Shown here: piece by piece, positions 1-8,590 of the stretch
Position numbering within the stretch: position 1 is the first letter of the stretch
Layout: each line of letters opens with the position of its first letter
Notes under the pieces: model-generated
What the model was told of the DNA's origin: nothing
Databases searched by the model: none
The model's input: only the letters and a program-made list of their open reading frames with translations
Position numbers and translations under genes: made by a program
Source of the DNA: Clostridium polynesiense
Lineage (GTDB): Bacteria > Bacillota > Clostridia > Clostridiales > Clostridiaceae
DNA: 50,709 nt
Assembly: GCF_000820705.1 (NCBI RefSeq)
Contig: NZ_CCXI01000122.1
Coordinates: forward strand, 1-50,709
Direction: 5' to 3'

Positions 1-13
1 CTCTTGCTTTTTT

Positions 14-2398
14 TTATTTATAGAAATTATTTATTGTGTTAAATATCTGCTGAGCAGTCATATCCTGCTTAAAAGGATTTGTAATATTCATAATATCATA
101 AGCATTTGTGATAAAACCGTACTCCATAAGTACCGATGCCATATTAGTATTTCTTGTTACATATAGATTATGATCTCTTGATCCTCTATTGTAGAAGCCA
201 ACGGCAGATACTGCTGATGCCATTCTGTCTGCAATAACCTTACTGTCAGCTGCTGGCTTTGAAGGTGTTTTATCATATTTTATGCCACCAGACTCATATA
301 CACCTGAATTATCAATATTAGGTCTCCAGGTACTGTAATGAGAACTTGATCCTTTAGCAGAACTGTTATAGGAATCATGATGTATGCTTATAAAGAATAT
401 TGCTCCTGAATTGTTTGCAATATTTGTTCTGTCTTGAAGACTTAATCCCTGATTATCTAAGGTTCTGGTCATAACAACCTTATATCCTGCACTTTCAAGC
501 TTTGACTTAAGCTTTAAGGATATAGCCAGGTTTAGCTTTGCCTCCTCGTACTTTATACCGTTATGAGTGGCTATAGCTCCTGGATCAGAACCTCCATGGC
601 CGGGATCTATAACTATAGTTTTCCTGCTTCCTTTGTAAAAAGGAATAAATCTATATTCCAGATGTCCGTCATTACTGAATGCATAAACCTCAAGGGTATG
701 CTTTCCTTGGGAGAAGCTGGTTATATCCGCTTCCATTTTGTATCCTACCATATTTCCCTGAGGATAACCTGGAAAAGCATTATTTACATCCGGTCTGCTC
801 ACTGTAAGACCTGTTTTTCCTATAAACTTACCATCTATATACAAATGAAGCTCTTTAACTTTTGAAGGACTTAAAGCCCATCCTGATATGGTGAGTTTAT
901 TTCCATCAACATAGGAATCTGCCCTAGGAGTATCTACTGCCATATCATATCTTGGCTTCACCATAGTAAAGGTTCTGTCTTCTCTTTTTTTAGTTCCATC
1001 TTGACCTACCACTTCAACAGAAAGCTTATTTACCCCTGCAGGTATGGAATCTCTGCTTATCCTGTAGCTGTATCCAACTTTATTACCGTCAGGATAGCCT
1101 TTGTACATTGCTGTAACATCAGGCCTGTCAACATTAGGAACAAGGCTTCCGTTATGATTGTCATTTACATAAATGTTTATGGTTTTTATTCCTGCAGGAT
1201 GTAAAACCCAGCCTTTTACATTAACATCAGCATTATTAAATTTATCTGTAGATAAAGGTGTATCTATACTGGTTCTCATGGAGAGGTTAAGATTAGTTAA
1301 ATTAATAACCCTATCTTCCTTTTTGCTTGTTCCATCATTACCTACTACTTCTAAAGTTAATGTATTGGTTCCTGAGTTGAACCATTCTTTTTTAAGGGTT
1401 ACTGAATATCCTACTTTTGTGCCTATTTCGTATCCGGGAAAGGCTTTTGTTACATCAGGCCTTTCCACATTAGGTACTGCAGTCATCACTAATTTATTGT
1501 TAGCATATATCTTCAGGCTTTTAATTCCTGCAGGATGAAGAGCCCATCCACTCATGTTGAAGGTAGAAGCTCCAAGAACATCTGATGTAAGAGGCTTATC
1601 TATGGCAGTTCTTATAGGAAGTGTCATATCAGGAACGAATACATATCTGTCTTCCTTAGTCTTACTGCCATCCTTCCCAATTACTTCAACAGTTATTTTA
1701 TTTTTTCCGGGGAGCTTGTCTGAAATATCCATAGCATAGGAATATCCACTTTTAGGATTGTTAGCTTTATAATCAGGATAAACATTAAGAACATCCTGCC
1801 TGCTTATATTAGGAACTGTTTGTCCTTTATATTTTCCATTTAGGTAGAAATTAATTTTCTCTACCCCTATAAGATTCAAAGCCCATCCTGTAAGAGTGGT
1901 TTTATTTGAAAAAACTCTTTCCTCAGGAAGAGGAGCATCTATGCTCATCTTAGTTTTCCCATTTTTCACTACAGATATGATTCTGACTTCATTAATCTTA
2001 CTTCCATCATTACCTACTACTTCTACCATGATTTTATGACTGCCTTCAGCAGCTTTTGAAACATCAAGGTTATAGCTATATCCGCTTTTATCTCCTCCGG
2101 GATATCCTGGGTACACAGCATTTACATCCTGTCTGCTTAGGTTTGCTGTAGTAGTTCCCTGCAGGCTTCCATCCATGTAAATATTTATGGATTTCACTCC
2201 TGCTTTTGATAAAGCCCAGCCTTCTACCTTTATTCCTGAAGAAGCTGTAGCGTTATTTAAAGGTGCATCAACAGCCATTAAAGATGTTGATTTTGCTGTG
2301 ACTATAGCAGTTTCTCCCACCGCATGAGCCACATAGGGAACGGTATTTATAAACAATAAAGCTCCCAATGATATTGATAAAAGTTTACTTTTTATCAT
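14..2398 (-). CDS. Secreted N-acetylmuramoyl-L-alanine amidase with five Ig-like repeats
   Basis: The 794-residue protein has a signal peptide (about residues 1-26), five repeats of about 105 residues (about 41-590) and a C-terminal Amidase_3 domain (about 593-794). Each repeat carries a GWAL-type core, a short D/N-G turn, a conserved RPDV or RQDV motif and an EVxGxDG segment, a pattern like bacterial Big_7 Ig domains. The amidase domain shows IDPGHGGSDPGA, a downstream EAKLN, ISIHHDS and LMEYGF, which hold the expected zinc ligands and catalytic Glu of this family. It should cut the amide between MurNAc and the stem peptide outside the cell, with the repeats probably binding wall polymer or acting as spacers (inference). 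The start has AGGAGG at good spacing. It lies 14 bp after the glucosaminidase gene and closes the polysaccharide operon. Confidence 0.93.
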   Translation of the reverse strand: MIKSKLLSISLGALLFINTVPYVAHAVGETAIVTAKSTSLMAVDAPLNNATASSGIKVEGWALSKAGVKSINIYMDGSLQGTTTANLSRQDVNAVYPGYPGGDKSGYSYNLDVSKAAEGSHKIMVEVVGNDGSKINEVRIISVVKNGKTKMSIDAPLPEERVFSNKTTLTGWALNLIGVEKINFYLNGKYKGQTVPNISRQDVLNVYPDYKANNPKSGYSYAMDISDKLPGKNKITVEVIGKDGSKTKEDRYVFVPDMTLPIRTAIDKPLTSDVLGASTFNMSGWALHPAGIKSLKIYANNKLVMTAVPNVERPDVTKAFPGYEIGTKVGYSVTLKKEWFNSGTNTLTLEVVGNDGTSKKEDRVINLTNLNLSMRTSIDTPLSTDKFNNADVNVKGWVLHPAGIKTINIYVNDNHNGSLVPNVDRPDVTAMYKGYPDGNKVGYSYRISRDSIPAGVNKLSVEVVGQDGTKKREDRTFTMVKPRYDMAVDTPRADSYVDGNKLTISGWALSPSKVKELHLYIDGKFIGKTGLTVSRPDVNNAFPGYPQGNMVGYKMEADITSFSQGKHTLEVYAFSNDGHLEYRFIPFYKGSRKTIVIDPGHGGSDPGAIATHNGIKYEEAKLNLAISLKLKSKLESAGYKVVMTRTLDNQGLSLQDRTNIANNSGAIFFISIHHDSYNSSAKGSSSHYSTWRPNIDNSGVYESGGIKYDKTPSKPAADSKVIADRMASAVSAVGFYNRGSRDHNLYVTRNTNMASVLMEYGFITNAYDIMNITNPFKQDMTAQQIFNTINNFYK

Positions 2399-2412
2399 TG
2401 TTTCCTCCTTAG

Positions 2413-5400
2413 TTAGCGCTTGAACACAGGAAGTTCAAAGTATAATGCAGGTCTTCCCATTTGATCTATAAGAGTCTTCATTCTTGAAGTCTGCTTATAT
2501 GCCCAAGCTACATCTGTGGAATACTGATGCCAGTAGTCCTTATCATTTAAATTGTATCTCATCTTATATAAGGTGTCCTGCTTGTAATAAGAATTAGTTA
2601 TATATCCTTTACCTATCCATGCAGCTCCGCCTTTTATTGCAGCATCAACACTAAACCAGCCCTGTTTGTATGCATATTCTGATCCTAGCCTTAAAGCATC
2701 GCTGTCTTTAGCACCTATTCCATAAACATTGTAAGTCACTCTTGGAGTTACAGGAATGCCGTCTACCGATTCTACCAGTACACCGTTAGCAAGTTTAGAA
2801 CCTCCATTGCCGGTTTCTAAAAGAGCATGAGAAACTAGGTATATGGGATTGACATTTGCTGCTCTGCCCGCTTCTAAAAATACTGATCCTTTATTGGTCA
2901 GTACCCCTTTATTCTGCAGAGCACTGTTTAAATTAGATGCTGTGATACCATCAAAATATGTAAGCTTCATAAACATGAGCCTTGAAGTTTCATCGCTGAA
3001 GAAATTATCAGGATTCATATATCGAGCTACATCTTCTCTGGTAGCAGGCCTATTATTAGAACCACTGTAATAAACTACAGGAGCGCCTTCTCTAATTTCT
3101 CTGTCTATATAATAATCTAAGGTTTGAGGATAGGAGGTATAGGATATTTTTCCATTTACATTAAAGTTTCTGCTTTGAGTTTGTACCGTTCCATCATTAC
3201 CGATTACTTTTACCGTTATGTTATGACCGCCAAAAGCTAAGCCTTCTAAATTAAGCTTATAGGAATATCCGCTGTTTTTACTGTTAACATAGCTTGGATA
3301 CGCATTTCCTACATCCGGTCTGGATTGATTTAGAGAAGCATTACCCTTATATTTTCCATCTAAGGATATCTGTACTTCTTTTACACCTGAAGCATTTAAT
3401 GCCCATCCGCTTACGTTAAGTGCAGATTCAACGGTAACCATATTATTTGTAGGTGATTCAACGTTCATTACAGGCTCAGCCTTAACCATTTTAAAGCTTG
3501 TAGTCTGAACGGACTTAGTGCCGTCTGTGCCTGTGAATTCAACCTTTAATGTATGGCTTCCCGGCTTAATATTATTTGCAGGTATTACATATTCAAATCC
3601 GCTGTTTGACTGATTATATTGAGGATATTTAGAAGCTATGTCTGCTCTTGGCTTATTTACCTCTGTTGTTCCCATAAGATCATTATCAATATAAATATTA
3701 GCGGATACTACTTTAGTATTTTGTAGTGCATATCCCTTAACAGTAACATTACTGTTGTTAAAGCTTTGATTTACTGAAGGGGTTTCAATTTTACTCACTG
3801 CACCTAATGATTTTATAGTTACTGTTCTGTTTTCCTTATGGATGCTGCCGTCATTTCCATGAACCTCAGCTGTTATTTTTCTGGTTCCTACAGGAAGCTT
3901 AGAGTAAGGTATAGTATATTCATATCCTGTCCTTACCGGCAGGTTATAGGATGGAAAAGCAGCTTTAACGTCAGGTCTGTCAATGGTTGGCCTAACTTCA
4001 CCTATATATTTGTCATCTACTAATATCTTAACTATTTTTACTCCTGAATGATTGATTGCCCAACCTGAAACCTTTAGGTTACTATATTCCTTGGTTTCAT
4101 TCAGTCCCGGAGCATCTATAGCGGTAACAGGATTCCATTTAACTACCTTTAGAGGTCTGACTTCTGATTTCTCTGTACCGTTGTTTCCGATAACTTCTAC
4201 CGTTATGTTTCGAGCACCGGCAGGTACAGTATTTAAATCTAAAGTATAGGAATATCCTATGTTCACCGGTAGATTATATTTAGAATATACAGCTTTTACA
4301 TCAGGCCTGTCCACATTAGGAACCATAGTAGTCTTTAGTGTACCGTCAACATATATCTTAATGTTTTTCACTCCAGAAGGATTTATTCCCCATCCGGAAA
4401 TATTTATGGTATTTGCAGTAGTGGATGCATTTAAACCAGGATTATCTATAGCTGTAATCGGACTCCATCTATCAATTGTAAAGTATCGGGTATCAGTATG
4501 CTTTAATCCATTATTACCTTCTACTTCAACGGTAATCTTTCTTCTTCCGCTGGCTGCATCGGATAAATTCAAGTTATATTCATATCCCAGTTTTACCGGT
4601 AAACCATAGCTGGAATAGGCCTTCTGCACATCAGGTCTCGATATTGTAGGTTTTACATCTGAAACAAACCTATCATCAAGATAAATCTTAATATTTTTTA
4701 CCCCTGATGGATTTATACCCCATCCTGTTATCTTTAAAGAATCCCCACCGGTAGTAAAGTTAAGCCCTGGGTTATCTATAGCCGTAATCGGCTTCCAATT
4801 CCCCTCTTTTACTGAAAGGATTCTTTTTTCAGAATGTTTAGTGCCATCCTTTCCTTCTACCTCTACGGTTATGGTTTTCTTACCGGGAATTTCATTGGTA
4901 ATATCAATAGTATGCTGATATCCAATTTTGCTAGGAAGGTTGTAGCTTGAATATACCTTTTGTACATCTGGTCGATCAATGGTAGGCTGAAGATTTGCAA
5001 TTAGTTTGCCATCTAAAAGCAAACGTATATTTTTAACTCCTGAGCTATTTATTGCCCATCCACTTACCTTTATGCTGTTTTCTAATGTTGATGCATTTAG
5101 GCCTGGTTCGTCTATAGCTGTGATAGGATTCCATTTTGCGTTCTGTATATTAACATATCTGTCTTCCCTATGTTTTGTTCCATCTTTACCCACAGCTTCT
5201 GCAGTAATTTTATGTGATCCTGCTGTAAGGTTTGATGTTGAAAGGGTATATTTAAATCCTACCTTATCACCTTGACCATATTGAGAATAGATTTTATTAA
5301 CATCCGGCCTTAAAAGCTGAAGAGTAGTTTGTCCTACATATTTTCCGTCAACCAGAACATTAATTTTTTCTATTCCTGATTTGTTTAAGGCCCAGCCGAC

Positions 5401-5583
5401 AATATCTACATTTCCATAGATATTTTGATTTATCCCTGGTGTGTCTATGGCCGTTATAGGCGATAGAACCGCTTGTGAGGTTACTGCATATGCTGCCAGC
5501 GGTGCACTTAAAGCTGTAAAGCTGTAAGCGGACAGAGTTATAGCAAAGGTAACCACATAAGCATTTTTTTTGCTCTTATTCAT
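2413..5583 (-). CDS. Secreted endo-beta-N-acetylglucosaminidase with seven Ig-like repeats
   Basis: The 1056-residue protein has a signal peptide (about 1-34), seven tandem repeats of about 105 residues (about 42-790) of the same family as in the next gene, and a C-terminal glucosaminidase domain (about 800-1056). The repeats mostly open with PITAIDxPGLN and contain GWAIN or GWGIN, RPDV and a GxDGTK motif. The catalytic domain shows SHALLETGNGGS, which carries the family's catalytic Glu, and a long region typical of LytD/Atl-type glucosaminidases. It should cut GlcNAc-MurNAc glycan bonds. Repeat 6 is divergent, with GYALQN in place of GWAL. Start ATG follows a GGGGGG purine run. Being co-transcribed with an amidase of matching architecture suggests that the two act on the same wall site, possibly where the exported polysaccharide is attached (inference). 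Confidence 0.92.
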   Translation of the reverse strand: MNKSKKNAYVVTFAITLSAYSFTALSAPLAAYAVTSQAVLSPITAIDTPGINQNIYGNVDIVGWALNKSGIEKINVLVDGKYVGQTTLQLLRPDVNKIYSQYGQGDKVGFKYTLSTSNLTAGSHKITAEAVGKDGTKHREDRYVNIQNAKWNPITAIDEPGLNASTLENSIKVSGWAINSSGVKNIRLLLDGKLIANLQPTIDRPDVQKVYSSYNLPSKIGYQHTIDITNEIPGKKTITVEVEGKDGTKHSEKRILSVKEGNWKPITAIDNPGLNFTTGGDSLKITGWGINPSGVKNIKIYLDDRFVSDVKPTISRPDVQKAYSSYGLPVKLGYEYNLNLSDAASGRRKITVEVEGNNGLKHTDTRYFTIDRWSPITAIDNPGLNASTTANTINISGWGINPSGVKNIKIYVDGTLKTTMVPNVDRPDVKAVYSKYNLPVNIGYSYTLDLNTVPAGARNITVEVIGNNGTEKSEVRPLKVVKWNPVTAIDAPGLNETKEYSNLKVSGWAINHSGVKIVKILVDDKYIGEVRPTIDRPDVKAAFPSYNLPVRTGYEYTIPYSKLPVGTRKITAEVHGNDGSIHKENRTVTIKSLGAVSKIETPSVNQSFNNSNVTVKGYALQNTKVVSANIYIDNDLMGTTEVNKPRADIASKYPQYNQSNSGFEYVIPANNIKPGSHTLKVEFTGTDGTKSVQTTSFKMVKAEPVMNVESPTNNMVTVESALNVSGWALNASGVKEVQISLDGKYKGNASLNQSRPDVGNAYPSYVNSKNSGYSYKLNLEGLAFGGHNITVKVIGNDGTVQTQSRNFNVNGKISYTSYPQTLDYYIDREIREGAPVVYYSGSNNRPATREDVARYMNPDNFFSDETSRLMFMKLTYFDGITASNLNSALQNKGVLTNKGSVFLEAGRAANVNPIYLVSHALLETGNGGSKLANGVLVESVDGIPVTPRVTYNVYGIGAKDSDALRLGSEYAYKQGWFSVDAAIKGGAAWIGKGYITNSYYKQDTLYKMRYNLNDKDYWHQYSTDVAWAYKQTSRMKTLIDQMGRPALYFELPVFKR

Positions 5584-5627
5584 TTAATCCCCCCTTTATT
5601 TAATTTTCGATTAAAATCCCCCTATGT

Positions 5628-6509
5628 TCATAACTGGAAAGATTTTTTTGATTTAAATAAATTTTTTGTTAAAGCTAACAACAACTGCACCACTATACCT
5701 AAGTATATCAAAAAAGAAATAAAAATGTTATATTTTTCTTTAAAATGTTTGTTGTAAAATATATACATTGCTCGATAAAACTCTATAATTGTCTTTGTTC
5801 CTTTTTTTGCACTGCTTGCTTTTTTATAATGTATTATTTCAGCTTCCGGATAGTATATTATTTTCCACCCTGCTTCCTTAATTCTATAGCACCAGTCCAC
5901 GTCTTCACCGTACATAAAGAAGGTCTCATCTAGAAGTCCTACACTTTCTATAATCTCTTTTCTTAAGAGCATATAAGCACCCATTACGCAGTCTACCTCT
6001 GCTGTTTCATTCTCATTAATATATGTAAGATGATATCCTCCAAATCTCTTATCCCCGGGAAATATTTTATCAAGCTTTAATAGATAGCTAAAGGAATTCC
6101 AAGGGGTGGGAAACCCTCTTTTACAGGCCTTATCCAATTTACCGTCTCTGAGGAGAACCTTGCAACCTAATACACCGGCTTCCGTATTATCATCCATATA
6201 AGCTATAGTTTTAGCAATGGTATCATTTTTTACTATGGTATCTGAATTTAGCAACAAAATATATCTGCCCTGTGATTTTTTTATAGCCATGTTGTTAGCA
6301 GCAGAAAAGCCAAGATTTTCTTTGTTTTCTATAAGTTTAACCTTATCACCGTAGCTCTTTTTAATGGCTTCTACACTTCCGTCTTTAGAAGCATTATCAA
6401 CAACAAAAATTTCATAACTAACATTCTTGGTAGTTTTAAATACAGACTCTATAGCATCTAATGTTAATTGTTTAGTATTATAACTTACTATGATTATCGA
6501 AATATCCAT
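5628..6509 (-). CDS. Glycosyltransferase family 2 (rhamnosyltransferase-like)
   Basis: The 293-residue GT2 protein has a GT-A fold. It opens with SIIIVSYNT, has VDNASKDGS and then LLLNSDT, a DxD-type metal and nucleotide-sugar site, and a later MYGEDVDWCYR segment that is typical of the acceptor-side ED motif. A hydrophobic C-terminal stretch (about 255-280) may anchor it to the membrane. It resembles WbbL/RfbF-like rhamnosyltransferases, which fits the upstream dTDP-sugar genes, but the donor cannot be read from sequence. It sits 38 bp after another GT2 gene in the same operon. Confidence 0.9.
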   Translation of the reverse strand: MDISIIIVSYNTKQLTLDAIESVFKTTKNVSYEIFVVDNASKDGSVEAIKKSYGDKVKLIENKENLGFSAANNMAIKKSQGRYILLLNSDTIVKNDTIAKTIAYMDDNTEAGVLGCKVLLRDGKLDKACKRGFPTPWNSFSYLLKLDKIFPGDKRFGGYHLTYINENETAEVDCVMGAYMLLRKEIIESVGLLDETFFMYGEDVDWCYRIKEAGWKIIYYPEAEIIHYKKASSAKKGTKTIIEFYRAMYIFYNKHFKEKYNIFISFLIYLGIVVQLLLALTKNLFKSKKSFQL

Positions 6510-6547
6510 TATAATCCACCCTAACCTATGAATTTTAGTTATCCAGA

Positions 6548-7498
6548 CTACTTAATAATCAACGCAAAGCTTTCTTTAATTAAAAACCATTGAATTATAA
6601 AGTAATTCCTAAGATTCTTTTTGTTAAAACTAACCTTTTTCGTTTTCTTTATAAGCTTTAAACCTGAAACTATTCCTTGAATATAATCTTTTCCTAAAGA
6701 TTTGCATGAAAAAAATAAAAGCTTTATAAAATAACCTAATAGTATAAAAGGTAAATTTATTATAAGCTGAATTACAGGCATATTTTTATATATTAATAAT
6801 ATATTATTTCTAGGTACAAGCTTAGTTTTAAAGCTGTTATATCTGCTTCCACTGGTGCCGCTGCCTTTATGATAAATCACAGCCTTGCTTGCATACATAT
6901 TTTTATAACCATGTATTTTAGCTCTATAGCCTATATCTATATCTTCCAGATACGCAAAAAAGCTTTCATCAAAATAACCAATACTTTGAAATACTTCCCT
7001 TCTATATATAGCAGCTCCTGCACAGGAGCTGAAAATCTCTCTGTCTTCAGAAAAAGTCCTGAAATTTTTACCATCACCATGCTTTACAGACCATCCCAAG
7101 AGTGTATATCCATCCCCTGCATCATCTATTATTTCTCTATGGTCATATCTAAGCATTTTACTGCTGCAGGAGAAAATATCATCCCTGGCACTGATACATT
7201 TATAAAGATTTTCAAGCCATGTTTCTTCTGCTTCTGTATCATTATTCAGAAGAACCACGAAGGGATTTTTACTCTTTAATATCCCTTCATTTACAGCTCT
7301 GCTGAATCCATAGTTTTCCTTTAAGGATATAAGAATTATATCCGGATAATTTTCTTTTATAAACTCCAGACTTCCATCAGTAGAATTGTTATCTACAATT
7401 ATGATTTCCTCCGGTTTTAAACTTTGGTTATATAAGGAACTTATACAATTTGGAAGATAATTTAATCCATTATAGTTTGGTATGACTACACTGATCAT
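6548..7498 (-). CDS. Glycosyltransferase family 2
   Basis: The 316-residue GT2 protein opens with ISVVIPNYNG and contains IIVDNNSTDGS, VVLLNNDTEAE (DxD-type motif) and FFAYLEDIDIGYR (ED motif). A hydrophobic helix near residues 235-255 suggests membrane association. It is expected to add one sugar to a lipid-linked glycan at the inner face of the membrane. It is similar in layout to the GT2 gene that follows it and to the N-terminal half of the large fusion enzyme upstream, so the operon may have grown by duplication. The donor sugar is not predictable. Confidence 0.9.
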   Translation of the reverse strand: MISVVIPNYNGLNYLPNCISSLYNQSLKPEEIIIVDNNSTDGSLEFIKENYPDIILISLKENYGFSRAVNEGILKSKNPFVVLLNNDTEAEETWLENLYKCISARDDIFSCSSKMLRYDHREIIDDAGDGYTLLGWSVKHGDGKNFRTFSEDREIFSSCAGAAIYRREVFQSIGYFDESFFAYLEDIDIGYRAKIHGYKNMYASKAVIYHKGSGTSGSRYNSFKTKLVPRNNILLIYKNMPVIQLIINLPFILLGYFIKLLFFSCKSLGKDYIQGIVSGLKLIKKTKKVSFNKKNLRNYFIIQWFLIKESFALIIK

Positions 7499-7513
7499 AA
7501 TAAATACCTCATT

Positions 7514-7867
7514 TTATTTATGAGATTCTTGATTTTCTAAATAATTTTTAAGTATTCCAAGCTCCTGAGTCAAATCCTTAACTTTAGTGGAGTAGTTGGA
7601 TACAGCTCTTGTTAAGGTAAATACAATAATCAGAAGGAAGCTTATTATTATAAAATAAAGGGCATTTACCGGCTCTACTATATGAAGAATCCTTGAAAAT
7701 GTAAAAACCAGTTTTGGAAAAATCGATATGAGTATAAATATAACACTTACAAGCAGCCAGGTTAAAGTATATTTTAGCTGAAGCTTTCTCCTGTTAACCA
7801 TAGCTATTATATAGATAGCAAAGAGTATTGCAGCAGCTATAAGCATCAGTTGAAGCACTCTATCCAT
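7514..7867 (-). CDS. DUF2304 small membrane protein
   Basis: The 117-residue protein has hydrophobic segments at about residues 5-23, 35-53 and 70-90, followed by a charged helical tail. The pattern, a short first helix then RRKLQLKYTLTWLL, matches DUF2304 proteins. These are usually found directly beside a DPM1-like GT2 gene, as here, where only one base separates the two. In that setting it is thought to be a membrane partner of the polyprenyl-phosphate glycosyltransferase, but no biochemical role is established. Start ATG is preceded by a good AGGAGG site at the end of the upstream gene. Confidence 0.8.
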   Translation of the reverse strand: MDRVLQLMLIAAAILFAIYIIAMVNRRKLQLKYTLTWLLVSVIFILISIFPKLVFTFSRILHIVEPVNALYFIIISFLLIIVFTLTRAVSNYSTKVKDLTQELGILKNYLENQESHK

Positions 7868-7868
7868 A

Positions 7869-8570
7869 TTATACCTCCTTATAGGAAGACATAGCTGTAA
7901 TCAATATAGCTACACTTACCTTAATCATATAATAAATTGATTTAAAGGAATCTATGGAAGATTTCCCTTCTAATCTTTCATTCATAATTACTGGTATTTC
8001 TTTAATTTTTAATCCATTCTTTTTAAGCAGAACTACTGTTTCTGGTTCTGGATAATCTACAGGATAGTATTTTCTAAACAGATTAATTGTAGTTTTATCC
8101 GCTGCTCTAAACCCTGAAGTAGGATCTGTAATAGATATTCCTGTAAGCATTTTAATTAAGTAATTAAAGTAAGTTATACCTACTCTCCTCATCAAAGTAG
8201 ATTGAAAGCCTTCTTTATTAATGAATCTAGATCCTATACACATGTTATATCCGCTTTTTACTTCTCTTATAACATCTTTTATGTATATAGGATTATGCTG
8301 CCCATCACCATCTACCTGTACTGCTATGTCATAATTATTATAATATGCATATTTATATCCTGTCTGCATAGCCCCGCCTATACCAAGATTGGCAGGAAGA
8401 TTTATAGTATTTACTCCTAATTCTCTGCATACATTTTTTGTATTATCCGTAGAGCAGTCATTTACTACCAGAATATCATACCCTTCGTTTAATGCATTAA
8501 TACTTTCTATAAGACGCGGTATATTCTTGCTCTCGTTGTAAGCGGGTATGATAAGCAAAACCTTTTCCAA
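7869..8570 (-). CDS. DPM1-like polyprenyl-phosphate glycosyltransferase (GT2)
   Basis: The 233-residue GT2 protein shows LIIPAYNESKNI, LVVNDCSTDNT, QVDGDGQHNP (DxD-type motif) and a TDPTSGFRA segment, all typical of the DPM1/DPG synthase branch. It should transfer a sugar from a nucleotide donor to undecaprenyl phosphate, giving a lipid-linked monosaccharide that can be flipped and used outside the cell. The adjacent DUF2304 gene and the upstream DUF2142 membrane protein, a candidate acceptor-side transferase, make a plausible three-gene glycan-decoration set (inference). The C-terminal hydrophobic stretch is short, so it may rely on the DUF2304 partner for anchoring. Confidence 0.88.
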   Translation of the reverse strand: MEKVLLIIPAYNESKNIPRLIESINALNEGYDILVVNDCSTDNTKNVCRELGVNTINLPANLGIGGAMQTGYKYAYYNNYDIAVQVDGDGQHNPIYIKDVIREVKSGYNMCIGSRFINKEGFQSTLMRRVGITYFNYLIKMLTGISITDPTSGFRAADKTTINLFRKYYPVDYPEPETVVLLKKNGLKIKEIPVIMNERLEGKSSIDSFKSIYYMIKVSVAILITAMSSYKEV

Positions 8571-8590
8571 ACTTCATCACTACCTTCCCA

